The position numbers and the translations under genes are program-made. The notes beneath the pieces are model-generated. The model did not search any database, was not told the DNA's origin, and saw only the letters and a program-made list of their open reading frames with translations. This document shows positions 1-6,485 of a DNA stretch of 9,967 nucleotides, one piece after another. Source of the stretch: an uncultured Desulfovibrio sp. (GTDB taxonomy: Bacteria > Desulfobacterota > Desulfovibrionia > Desulfovibrionales > Desulfovibrionaceae); assembly GCA_900550745.1 (NCBI GenBank), contig URTO01000044.1, positions 1 through 9,967 on the forward strand, read 5' to 3'. Position 1 is the first letter of the stretch; each line of letters opens with the position of its first letter.

Positions 1-54
1 GGGCTTTCTCCTCCCTTCCCCCAGGCCCCCATCCCTCCTCTTCCTAAGACTTTG
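1..54. repeat. Partial copy of a dispersed palindromic repeat element
   Basis: The first 54 bases match, with a few changes, the right half of the element at 6780-6868: a pyrimidine-rich arm (CCTCCCTTCCCCCAGG) followed by a conserved flank (CCCCCATCCC..TC...TTCC.AAGACTTT). The left arm of the presumed hairpin would lie outside the window. It starts 4 nt beyond the cobD stop codon, so in the direction of transcription it is the immediate 3' flank of the operon's last visible gene. Such a hairpin could stabilise or end the transcript, but no T-run is seen here, so I call it only a repeat. Confidence 0.6.
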
Positions 55-58
55 GTGT

Positions 59-1579
59 TTATCGAATCCTTGTTGTCGGATTCGGGGGAAGTGGGAGGGA
101 TATTCCCGTATATTTTGCTGTCTGATTCGGGTGAAGCCGCAGTTTCAGGGGATGCGTGGGAAGGGCCCCCGCGCCCCGTGCCGTTCTGTTCGGGGGCAGC
201 CGGGTTTTCGGGGAGGGGGAAGGGGAAATCCCGCAAGCCGCGCTGTGTTGGGGCACATCTGGGGTTTTGTTTCCGCACACGTTGTTGTGTTCGGATGAAA
301 CCGGGGGGATGCTCCTGTAAATTTTGCTGTTTGATTCAGGTGAAGCCGCAGTTTCAGGGGATGCGGGGGAGGGAACCCCGCGTCCCGCGCTGTTCTGTTC
401 GGGAGCAGCCGGGTTTTCGGGGAGTTGGGAGGAGGGAGCCCCGTGCATCGTTTCCCGGATTGCGGAGAGGGCTTCGGCAAGGCGGCGGTGGTCTTCGGGA
501 AAGCGGACGGCGGCACGGAACCACGAGCCGTCTTCAAGCCCATAATAGTTGGAGCAGTCGCGGACGGCGATGCCGAAGCGTTTGAGGAGGATGTCGAGCA
601 GGTTGCGGGGCGCGCCGGGCCAGCGGAACAGGACGTAGTTGGCGGCGGAGGGGTAAACCTCGATTCCCGGCAGGGACGACAGGGCGGCGGCGAGATCCGT
701 GCGGCGTTCGGCATTCTCGGCGCGGGTTTGTGCGGCGAACCCCGAAGTGTCCGCGAAGACGGCTTGCGCGGCGGCCAGCGCAAAGGCGTTGACGCTCCAC
801 GCGGGCAGCTCGTCCCGGATGGCCTGCGCCAGCCCCGCATCGGCGGCGAGATATCCGAGGCGTACCCCCGGAACGGCATGGAACTTGGTCAGCGAGCGCA
901 GGACAAGGCCGTTTTGGGGAAGCCGCCGCAGTACGGAAGCCTCCGTTTCCGTCCCGGCGTATTCAACAAACGCTTCATCAATGATCCAGAGGAGATCGGA
1001 TCGCGAGGACATGAGGCGCAGGCATTCGTCCGGGGTACGGAACAGCCCCGAAGGGTTACCGGGATTGGCAAGGAAGACCGCCGAACCCGCAGGGGCATCG
1101 CTGAGCGCGCCGAGCAGATCCCGCGTGGGCACGGCTGCATCTTTTTTCGTTTTTGCGTCTGTTGCCGGGTCGCCCTGATTTGTTTCAATGATGCCCCCCC
1201 ATACGGGGATGGCCTCTATCCCGGCGAGGCGGCAGGCTATGCCGTATTCGCTGAATGCGGGCTCGACCACGCGCACGGAAGGTACGCCGCGCTTGCGGAG
1301 CACGCGGGCAAGCGCGTGGATAAGCTCGTTGCTGCCGCTCCCGAAGACGAAGCGGGAAGCGTCCATCCCATGATGCCGGGCCGCCGCGAGCATGGCTTCC
1401 TCGGCATGGGGGGAAGGGTAGGCCGCGAGCGTGGCCATGGCCCGGAACAGCGCGGCACGGATGAACTCCGGCGGGCCTTCGGGCCGCACGTTCACGCTGA
1501 AATCCAGCAGGGACGCCGGATCGCATCCGGCTGTAGCCGCCATGCGCAGCAGGTCGCCGCCGTGGGCTTCGGGTTTCAT
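59..1579 (-). CDS. cobD: L-threonine-O-3-phosphate decarboxylase CobD with a repeat-derived C-terminal tail
   Basis: A 506-residue fold-type I PLP enzyme that decarboxylates L-threonine phosphate to (R)-1-amino-2-propanol phosphate, the linker between the corrin ring and the nucleotide loop. Visible motifs are DFSVNVRPEGPP (residues 26-37, the CobD form of this region), GSGSNELI (80-87), NPGNPSG (172-178), DEAFVEYA (201-208), the PLP-lysine motif SLTKFHAVPGVRLGY with Lys232, and a substrate-carboxylate arginine region WFRAAVR (353-359). The enzyme proper ends near residue 378, close to the usual ~360. Residues ~380-506 are a Pro/Ser/Thr/Asn-rich tail with no fold that I recognise, encoded by the duplicated DNA at 70-450. 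The start is ATG at 1579, with AGAGGA 7 nt upstream. HisC-type aminotransferases are related, but the cobalamin neighbours and motif details favour CobD. It follows cbiA by 93 nt. Confidence 0.93.
   Translation of the reverse strand: MKPEAHGGDLLRMAATAGCDPASLLDFSVNVRPEGPPEFIRAALFRAMATLAAYPSPHAEEAMLAAARHHGMDASRFVFGSGSNELIHALARVLRKRGVPSVRVVEPAFSEYGIACRLAGIEAIPVWGGIIETNQGDPATDAKTKKDAAVPTRDLLGALSDAPAGSAVFLANPGNPSGLFRTPDECLRLMSSRSDLLWIIDEAFVEYAGTETEASVLRRLPQNGLVLRSLTKFHAVPGVRLGYLAADAGLAQAIRDELPAWSVNAFALAAAQAVFADTSGFAAQTRAENAERRTDLAAALSSLPGIEVYPSAANYVLFRWPGAPRNLLDILLKRFGIAVRDCSNYYGLEDGSWFRAAVRFPEDHRRLAEALSAIRETMHGAPSSQLPENPAAPEQNSAGRGVPSPASPETAASPESNSKIYRSIPPVSSEHNNVCGNKTPDVPQHSAACGISPSPSPKTRLPPNRTARGAGALPTHPLKLRLHPNQTAKYTGISLPLPPNPTTRIR
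70..450. repeat. Degenerate tandem duplication (~209-bp period) under the cobD 3' end
   Basis: Two units are seen, roughly 70-240 and 281-450. The core TGAAGCCGCAGTTTCAGGGG begins at 132 and again at 341 (period 209). Both copies are followed by GATGCG, a C/G-rich stretch, a TGTTCTGTTCGGG-like block and GCAGCCGGGTTTTCGGGGAG. A shorter motif, TTGYTGT followed by a GATTC/GGATG-like stretch, occurs four times (70, 115, 282, 324), so each unit itself holds a ~42-45 bp sub-repeat. Because 209 is not a multiple of 3, the two copies are read in different frames in CobD: one gives PENPAAPEQNSAGRG and the other PKTRLPPNRTARGAG from nearly the same DNA. Confidence 0.8.
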
Positions 1580-1672
1580 AATGGTTTCCTCTTTCTCAGG
1601 TTGCCGGGGCGGTTTCCCTCAGGCGTACTTTTCCGGGGCTGTCGTGCGGGCCGAGGCCGCCGGTTCAGGCCA
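1580..1672 (-). other. cbiA-cobD intergenic gap with the cobD ribosome binding site
   Basis: This 93-nt spacer on the transcribed strand carries AGAGGA 7 nt before the cobD ATG. A CCTGAG...GAAACC block occurs twice about 28 nt apart, the second copy overlapping the ribosome binding site. I see no convincing promoter or T-tailed terminator, so read-through from cbiA is the simplest reading. Confidence 0.5.
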
Positions 1673-3856
1673 TCAGATTGGTATGCCGCTTTCCATAAAC
1701 AGGGCCTCAAGGATGCAAGCCGCACAGGTTTCGGGATCGGTGCGGGTGGTGTCCACAGCCATCTGGTTGGGGAGCGGCACATGGATGGAGCGCGCCTGAC
1801 GTTCGGCGTGCCCCCAGTCCGGCGTGCGATCCGTGCGCAGGGACTCGCGGCGCTGCAATTCCTTGGCGTCGCAAGTGACCTGTACGGACAGGATGGGAAC
1901 GCCCGCCAGCCGTCCGAGCAGATCGTCGACCCAGCCCGGATCTTCTCCGATGACGTGATCCGCGATGACCCACGCGCCCGTCTTTGCCGCCGCCGCGACG
2001 CCGGCGTGGAAAGTCTCGATGAGCGGAAGGCCCGTTTGCGCAAGCCCCGCGAGTACGGATTCATGCCCCCCCGTGCTCGCCCTCAGAAGCTGATCGATGG
2101 AAAGCGCCATGCAGCACAGCCCGTAATCCGCATGAAGCCGCGCTTGCAGCGCCTTGGAAAGCGTGGTCTTCCCCGAACTCGACGGCCCGTTTAAGAGGAT
2201 GACCTGACCGGAGGGGAGCGTGCCGGAAGGGCGTGCGCCCCCCTGAAGGGCCGGGCTGCCGAAATCCCGGTGAACCCCGATCCGGGGGGAATCCGCCGCC
2301 TCTCCATTCGCCGCCCCATCCGCCGCAAGGCTGGCATCAGGCTTCCCGTGCTTTCCGCTTTCCCCGTGTGTTCCATCAGGGGTGTGGGAGAAACAGGGGA
2401 GAGGGGAAGGGTGGTCTTCACCGTTTATTCCGTGTTTTCCTTCATTTCCCCAATAGAGATGGACATATCCGGCCCTGACGTTGCCGAAGGCGACCCCGGC
2501 TTTTTCGATGCCGGAACGGGTGCTGACTTCATACAGGGGCGGGTAATCGCGGTGCAATTCGATGTCCGACCAATGGAACTCGTGCCCCCGGAAGACCCCG
2601 CCCTGCAAGCCGAAGGGCGCGCCGGAGAGCATGGAGGCCTCCCGATACCCAAGGGAACGGATGCGCCCGCCCATGCGCGCCGTGGCGTCGATGACCCCGC
2701 ACATGGGCCAGATGCGGAGCCCGCCCCGTGTGCCCCCGTCCTCCCCGGAGGCTTCGAGCGTGGCGCAAAGATACATATAGCCGCCGCATTCCGCATAGAT
2801 TTCCCCGCCTTGTGCGGCGAAATCCCGGATGCTTTCCCGCATGGCGGCGTTTTCGGACAACTCGCGGGCGAAGACTTCGGGATAGCCCCCGCCGAGGTAC
2901 AGCGCCTCAATGCCGGTCGGCAAGGCCGTATCCGAAAGCGGGGAAAAGGGGACGGGTTCCCATCCCCGCGCACGCAGGACGCGCTCGTTTTCCTCGTAAT
3001 AGAAGCGGAAAGCCTTGTCCTTGGCGATGCCCATGCGCCGGGGGCGGGCCTCTTTTGGGGAAAAGGCCCCTCCTCCGGGGGCGATGCCCATGCGATCGGG
3101 CCGGAGGCTTGCCGCAAGCGGCGGTTCGGGCAATTGGGGCGGTTCCGGGCGTTCCGACGTGGTCAGAGCAAGAAGGCGGTCAATGTCGAGATGCCGTTCC
3201 GCCATATCCGCCAGCGCGTCGAGCCATGCGGGGGGCGTCCCGGCCTCTTCCGGGGGGATGAGCCCAAGCTGGCGTTCGGGGAGCCGCCATTCCTCACGCC
3301 GGGGTAGCGCGCCGAGCAGCGGCGGAAGGCTGGAGCGTTCCAATGCCTCGCGCAGTATGTCCGCATGGCGGGGGCTTCCCACGTTGTTGGCGATGGCCCC
3401 GATGAGGCGGACGCCCATGCGGGCGGCATGAAGCCGGAACCCGGCGACGAGCGCAGCCGCGGAACCCGCCATGCCCCTGCCGTTGAACACGAGCACGGCA
3501 GGAATGCCGAGGGCGCGGGCGCAGTCGGCCGTGCCGCCCGCCGGATCGCCGGGATCGCGGCTGTCGAAAAGCCCCATGACGCCCTCGCAGACGGCGGCGT
3601 CGGCATCGTGCGCGCGGCTTCCCCACAGCGCCCGGACTCCGTCGCGGCCCATCATCCACGTATCGAGGTTGCAGGCGGGCCGCCCGGTGGCTTGGGCATG
3701 GAAGCTCGGATCGATGTAGTCCGGCCCGCATTTGAACCCCTGCACCCGCAGGCCGCGCCGGGCAAGAGCCCGCATGAGCGCGATGCTCGCCGTGGTCTTG
3801 CCCTCGCCCGAACGGGGCGCGGCGATGCAAAAGGCGTGGAACGTCGCGTGTCGCAT
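1673..3856 (-). CDS. cbiA: Cobyrinate a,c-diamide synthase CbiA fused to a chloramphenicol-phosphotransferase-like kinase domain
   Basis: A 727-residue two-part protein. Residues 1-470 are CbiA, the ATP- and glutamine-dependent enzyme that amidates the a and c side chains of cobyrinate. Motifs are the nucleotide loop AAPRSGEGKTT (12-22), KCGPDYIDPSFH (42-53), CEGVMGLFD (90-98), YLGGGYPEVFA (320-330), the amidotransferase cysteine in AECGGY (Cys357), GHEFHWS (424-430) and GYVHLYWG (463-470, His466). A Gly/Ser/Pro/His-rich linker covers 471-549. Residues 551-725 match the CPT family: Walker A NGPSSSGKTT (556-565), SIDQLL with Asp588 at the place of the CPT catalytic base, GAWVIADHVI (627-636), TCDAKELQRRESLRTDR (661-677) and VDTT (701-704). 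The linker holds no Met and no GTG or TTG codon, so the kinase cannot start separately there. The ATG at 3856 has AAGGGA about 9 nt upstream. CbiA identity is near certain; kinase family is likely; its substrate is unknown. Confidence 0.93.
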   Translation of the reverse strand: MRHATFHAFCIAAPRSGEGKTTASIALMRALARRGLRVQGFKCGPDYIDPSFHAQATGRPACNLDTWMMGRDGVRALWGSRAHDADAAVCEGVMGLFDSRDPGDPAGGTADCARALGIPAVLVFNGRGMAGSAAALVAGFRLHAARMGVRLIGAIANNVGSPRHADILREALERSSLPPLLGALPRREEWRLPERQLGLIPPEEAGTPPAWLDALADMAERHLDIDRLLALTTSERPEPPQLPEPPLAASLRPDRMGIAPGGGAFSPKEARPRRMGIAKDKAFRFYYEENERVLRARGWEPVPFSPLSDTALPTGIEALYLGGGYPEVFARELSENAAMRESIRDFAAQGGEIYAECGGYMYLCATLEASGEDGGTRGGLRIWPMCGVIDATARMGGRIRSLGYREASMLSGAPFGLQGGVFRGHEFHWSDIELHRDYPPLYEVSTRSGIEKAGVAFGNVRAGYVHLYWGNEGKHGINGEDHPSPLPCFSHTPDGTHGESGKHGKPDASLAADGAANGEAADSPRIGVHRDFGSPALQGGARPSGTLPSGQVILLNGPSSSGKTTLSKALQARLHADYGLCCMALSIDQLLRASTGGHESVLAGLAQTGLPLIETFHAGVAAAAKTGAWVIADHVIGEDPGWVDDLLGRLAGVPILSVQVTCDAKELQRRESLRTDRTPDWGHAERQARSIHVPLPNQMAVDTTRTDPETCAACILEALFMESGIPI
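2210..2446 (-). other. Low-complexity interdomain linker of the CbiA-kinase fusion
   Basis: This stretch encodes residues ~471-549, rich in Gly, His, Ser, Pro, Ala and Asp, with recurring short GKHG and HGE-like pieces. It separates two complete globular domains and has no counterpart in ordinary CbiA. The purine-rich DNA around 2395-2412 resembles the G/A-rich arms of the palindromic repeats at 6780 and 9932, but I cannot show homology by eye. Confidence 0.6.
3020..3097 (-). repeat. Small in-frame duplication inside cbiA
   Basis: The 15-mer GGCGATGCCCATGCG occurs twice on the plus strand (near 3024 and 3081), 57 nt apart. It encodes RMGIA at residues 255-259 and 274-278 of CbiA. In the family a single R-[hydrophobic]-x-[IV]-A segment leads into the FxFYY motif, here KAFRFYYEEN. 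The extra copy and its Gly/Pro-rich spacer therefore look like a ~19-residue expansion between the ATP-binding and amidotransferase domains. Confidence 0.55.
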
Positions 3857-3881
3857 AGGCTGTTTCCCTTCCCAGTCCCTG

Positions 3882-6485
3882 TTATTCCATATATTTCTCG
3901 ACATACCCCCGCGCCTCATACATGGCCCCGGCGTCCGTAACCGTGCGCGGGCCGCCGATGATGACGAGGGTGGACATATCCACTTCGTCAGCGGGGAAAT
4001 CGGCGAGCCTGCCGATCCATTTGGCCTCCTGAGGCCGTCCGGCATGGCGGACGTAGGCGCACAAGGCCTCGTCCCCGCGATGTTCCCTGAAAATGCCGAG
4101 CGCCTCCGCGAGCAGATGCCGCCGTTTGCGCCCGGCGGGGTTGTAGAGCGCCACCGGCAGGGCGGACTGGGCCACGGCCCGCAGGTTTTGCCGCACTTCA
4201 TCCGAAGGGACAAGCAGATCGGAAAGGCTCACCAGTGAAAAGCCGTTCTGGAGCGGCGCCCCAAGCGAAGCCGCCGCGATGTTCGCCGCCGTGATGCCCG
4301 GCAGGACGCGGATCGGGATGCCCGCGAATTCCGGTTCCCGCGCCCGCAGCTCGAACAGCAGTCCCGCCATCGCTAGGATGCCGGGATCGCCGGAGCAGAC
4401 CATGCAGACCTCCTGCCCGGCTGCGGCGGCTTCGAGCGTGGCCCGGCACCGTTCCACCTCTCCCATCATGCCGTTCTGGATGATGTTTTTCCCGGCGATG
4501 CGATCACGGATGAAATCGACGTAATGGCTGTATCCCGCCACCGTGCCGCAGTGCCTGAGCGCGGCATCCACCTCAGGCGTAATCTGCCCGGAAGCGCCGG
4601 AACCAAGCCCCACGACCACGACCTGCCCGCCTGCGGCCTTGGGTGCGGAGAGGTGCGGCAGCCGGGCCAGCGCCAGCGTGACGTCCCCAAAGGCGGCTTT
4701 CGGGGCATACAGTTTGGGCTGGGGGGTTGAGCCGTACCCGGCGGAAAGCAGGCACGCGGCCTCGCTCACCGAAGCGGTGCCGACCTTTTCGCGGACTTTG
4801 GCCGAAGGCGTGGGCACGGGCACGGCGTCAAGCCGGGCGGCGGGGTGGAACTCCACAGGCACCTGCCATTTTTCGCCCAATTCGAGGATGGCGGGCTCAT
4901 CGGTCTTCACGTCGCACGAGGCGATGGCGGCGATGTGCTCGCGCCGCAGGCCGAGATCGGAGAGATGGCCTTCCGCAATGAGCCGCAGTTCCAACGGCTC
5001 GACCCCACGGCGGCACCCCACGCCAAGGACAAAGGATTTCTGGGTAATGTCAAGATGCCGTACGCCTTCGGGAACCGTGCCTTCGGCATCCCAGAGTACG
5101 GCATGGCGGGCAGTGATCGTTTCCGGCCTGTCCGTATAGGCGACCTGATCCGTCCCGGCGAAATGGCGGTCGAATATCGTGCGGGGGCCGCAAAAGGCAA
5201 TCGGTTCCCCGGAGAGCAGGGCGGCGTTGAGGCTGCGGATGGCGTCCGTATTGAGGATGCGCGCATGTTCCTGGGCGGCGGCCTCGTCAAAGGCGGGGAG
5301 GCCGTTGACGTCCGTGGCGGTGCTGACCACGGCCTGCCCGCCGGTGATGCGGGCCACGCGCCGGGCGAGGCGGTTCGCGCCGCCGAGATGCCCCGAAGTG
5401 AGGCCGACCACATGGCTGCCGCTTTCCGAGCAGGACAACACGGCGGGATCGCTGGCCTTGTCCCTGAGCAGCGGGGCAATCTTGCGCACGGCTATTCCGG
5501 TCGCGCTGATGAAGATATGCGCATCGAACTGCCTCCAGTTGGCGGACAGGGCCGCGTCAAAGGTTTCCCCCGGCGTGTATATGACGTCCGGCGCATCCGT
5601 GGGGCGCGTGGAATGGATCGCCGTGGGCAGGCCGAGCCCGGCGGCGATTTCCTTGGCGCGGACAACCCCCTTGTCGGTAAAGGCATACAGGGCGCAGCGC
5701 CCGTCAAAGGCTTCATTGGCGAGGTGGTTTCTGTAGCCATGTGAAAAACCCGCGCCGTAAAGCCGTGACCTGCCGCCTTGGGCATCCAGCGCCCGGCCCA
5801 CGAAAATGAGCGCCTGCCGCCCAAACCCCGCCTCTTCGACCTTGCGCGCAATGTCGGACACCGTGCCCCGGAGGATGCGCTCGTCAGGCCATGTCGCGCG
5901 GTAAACCACCGCCGCCGGGGTATCCGGGGGCAGGCCTCCCTCAGCCATGAGATCCGCCGTCAGGCCGTCGATTTTCCCGGTGCTGAGGAAGAATACCAGC
6001 GTAGCCCCGGTTTGTGCGAAGGCCGCCGCATCCTCGCCCTTGGGCATGGGGGTGCGTCCGGGGGTGCGGGTGAGCACGACGCTTTGGCTCACGTCGGGGC
6101 AGGTAAGCTCGCAGCCGAGGGCCGCCGCCGCGCCGAAGACGCTGCTCACGCCGGGGACGATGCGCGAGGCGACGCCTTTTTCGGCAAGGGCGCGGATCTG
6201 TTCATTGATCGCGCCGTATATAGCCGGATCTCCGGTGTGCAGGCGGACGACGCGCTTTCCGGCAAGGGCGGCTTCGCTCATGGCGGCGACCTGCTCCCCA
6301 AGGTTCATGGAGGCGCTGTCCCTGCATTCGCAGCCGGGCTTGCAGCGCTTGAGGTGTCCGGGGTTGACCAGTGACCCGGCGTACACCACGAGGTCGGCCT
6401 GTTCCAGCGCATTCAGGCCGCGCAGGGTGATGAGGTCTTCCGCGCCCGGCCCGGCGCCGACGAATTCGACGAAAGGAGTGTTCAT
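3882..6485 (-). CDS. cbiFGH: Triple fusion CbiF-CbiG-CbiH (cobalt-precorrin-4 C11-methyltransferase, cobalt-precorrin-5A hydrolase, cobalt-factor III C17-methyltransferase)
   Basis: An 867-residue protein holding three successive enzymes of corrin ring formation. Residues 4-248 are CbiF: VEFVGAGPGAEDLITLRG (6-23), VVYAGSLVNP (33-42), RLHTGDPAIYGAI (81-93), VPGVSS (110-115), GRTPMP (143-148). Residues ~262-612 are CbiG, which opens the delta-lactone and releases the two-carbon fragment: FTDKGVVRAKEIA (269-281), FISATGIAVRKIAPLLRDK (325-343), GLTSGHLGGANRLAR (361-375) and the C-terminal subdomain VLGVGCRRGVEPLEL (486-500). Residues ~620-867 are CbiH: VVVGLGSG (623-630), GYSHYVDFI (651-659), CSGDPGILAMAG (697-708), VLPGITAANIAAASLGAPL (727-745), LYNPAGRKRR (780-789). 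CbiH lacks the C-terminal iron-sulfur extension of some homologues. The ATG at 6485 overlaps the cbiET stop as ATGA, so translation is probably coupled. Upstream in-frame residues to 6590 are non-homologous and were not used. Confidence 0.94.
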   Translation of the reverse strand: MNTPFVEFVGAGPGAEDLITLRGLNALEQADLVVYAGSLVNPGHLKRCKPGCECRDSASMNLGEQVAAMSEAALAGKRVVRLHTGDPAIYGAINEQIRALAEKGVASRIVPGVSSVFGAAAALGCELTCPDVSQSVVLTRTPGRTPMPKGEDAAAFAQTGATLVFFLSTGKIDGLTADLMAEGGLPPDTPAAVVYRATWPDERILRGTVSDIARKVEEAGFGRQALIFVGRALDAQGGRSRLYGAGFSHGYRNHLANEAFDGRCALYAFTDKGVVRAKEIAAGLGLPTAIHSTRPTDAPDVIYTPGETFDAALSANWRQFDAHIFISATGIAVRKIAPLLRDKASDPAVLSCSESGSHVVGLTSGHLGGANRLARRVARITGGQAVVSTATDVNGLPAFDEAAAQEHARILNTDAIRSLNAALLSGEPIAFCGPRTIFDRHFAGTDQVAYTDRPETITARHAVLWDAEGTVPEGVRHLDITQKSFVLGVGCRRGVEPLELRLIAEGHLSDLGLRREHIAAIASCDVKTDEPAILELGEKWQVPVEFHPAARLDAVPVPTPSAKVREKVGTASVSEAACLLSAGYGSTPQPKLYAPKAAFGDVTLALARLPHLSAPKAAGGQVVVVGLGSGASGQITPEVDAALRHCGTVAGYSHYVDFIRDRIAGKNIIQNGMMGEVERCRATLEAAAAGQEVCMVCSGDPGILAMAGLLFELRAREPEFAGIPIRVLPGITAANIAAASLGAPLQNGFSLVSLSDLLVPSDEVRQNLRAVAQSALPVALYNPAGRKRRHLLAEALGIFREHRGDEALCAYVRHAGRPQEAKWIGRLADFPADEVDMSTLVIIGGPRTVTDAGAMYEARGYVEKYME

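Noticed and set aside
70..450. CRISPR array
   Set aside because: Only two long degenerate units, no regular short repeats and spacers, no cas genes.
425..2194. A 589-codon open frame on the plus strand antisense to cobD and the 3' end of cbiA
   Set aside because: It shows no family motif, is rich in Arg/Gly/Ala as expected from the complement of GC-rich codons, and overlaps two strongly recognised genes over its whole length.
1673..2209. Calling the kinase domain a chloramphenicol resistance gene
   Set aside because: Family resemblance does not fix the substrate; fusion to CbiA inside a cobalamin operon makes antibiotic resistance unlikely.
2270..3307. A 345-codon open frame on the plus strand antisense to cbiA
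   Set aside because: Entirely within cbiA, no recognisable domain, same GC-driven composition.
3857..4213. An upstream in-frame start for cbiA at 4213
   Set aside because: The extra residues are the out-of-frame complement of the CbiH end; homology begins at the ATG at 3856, which has a good ribosome binding site.
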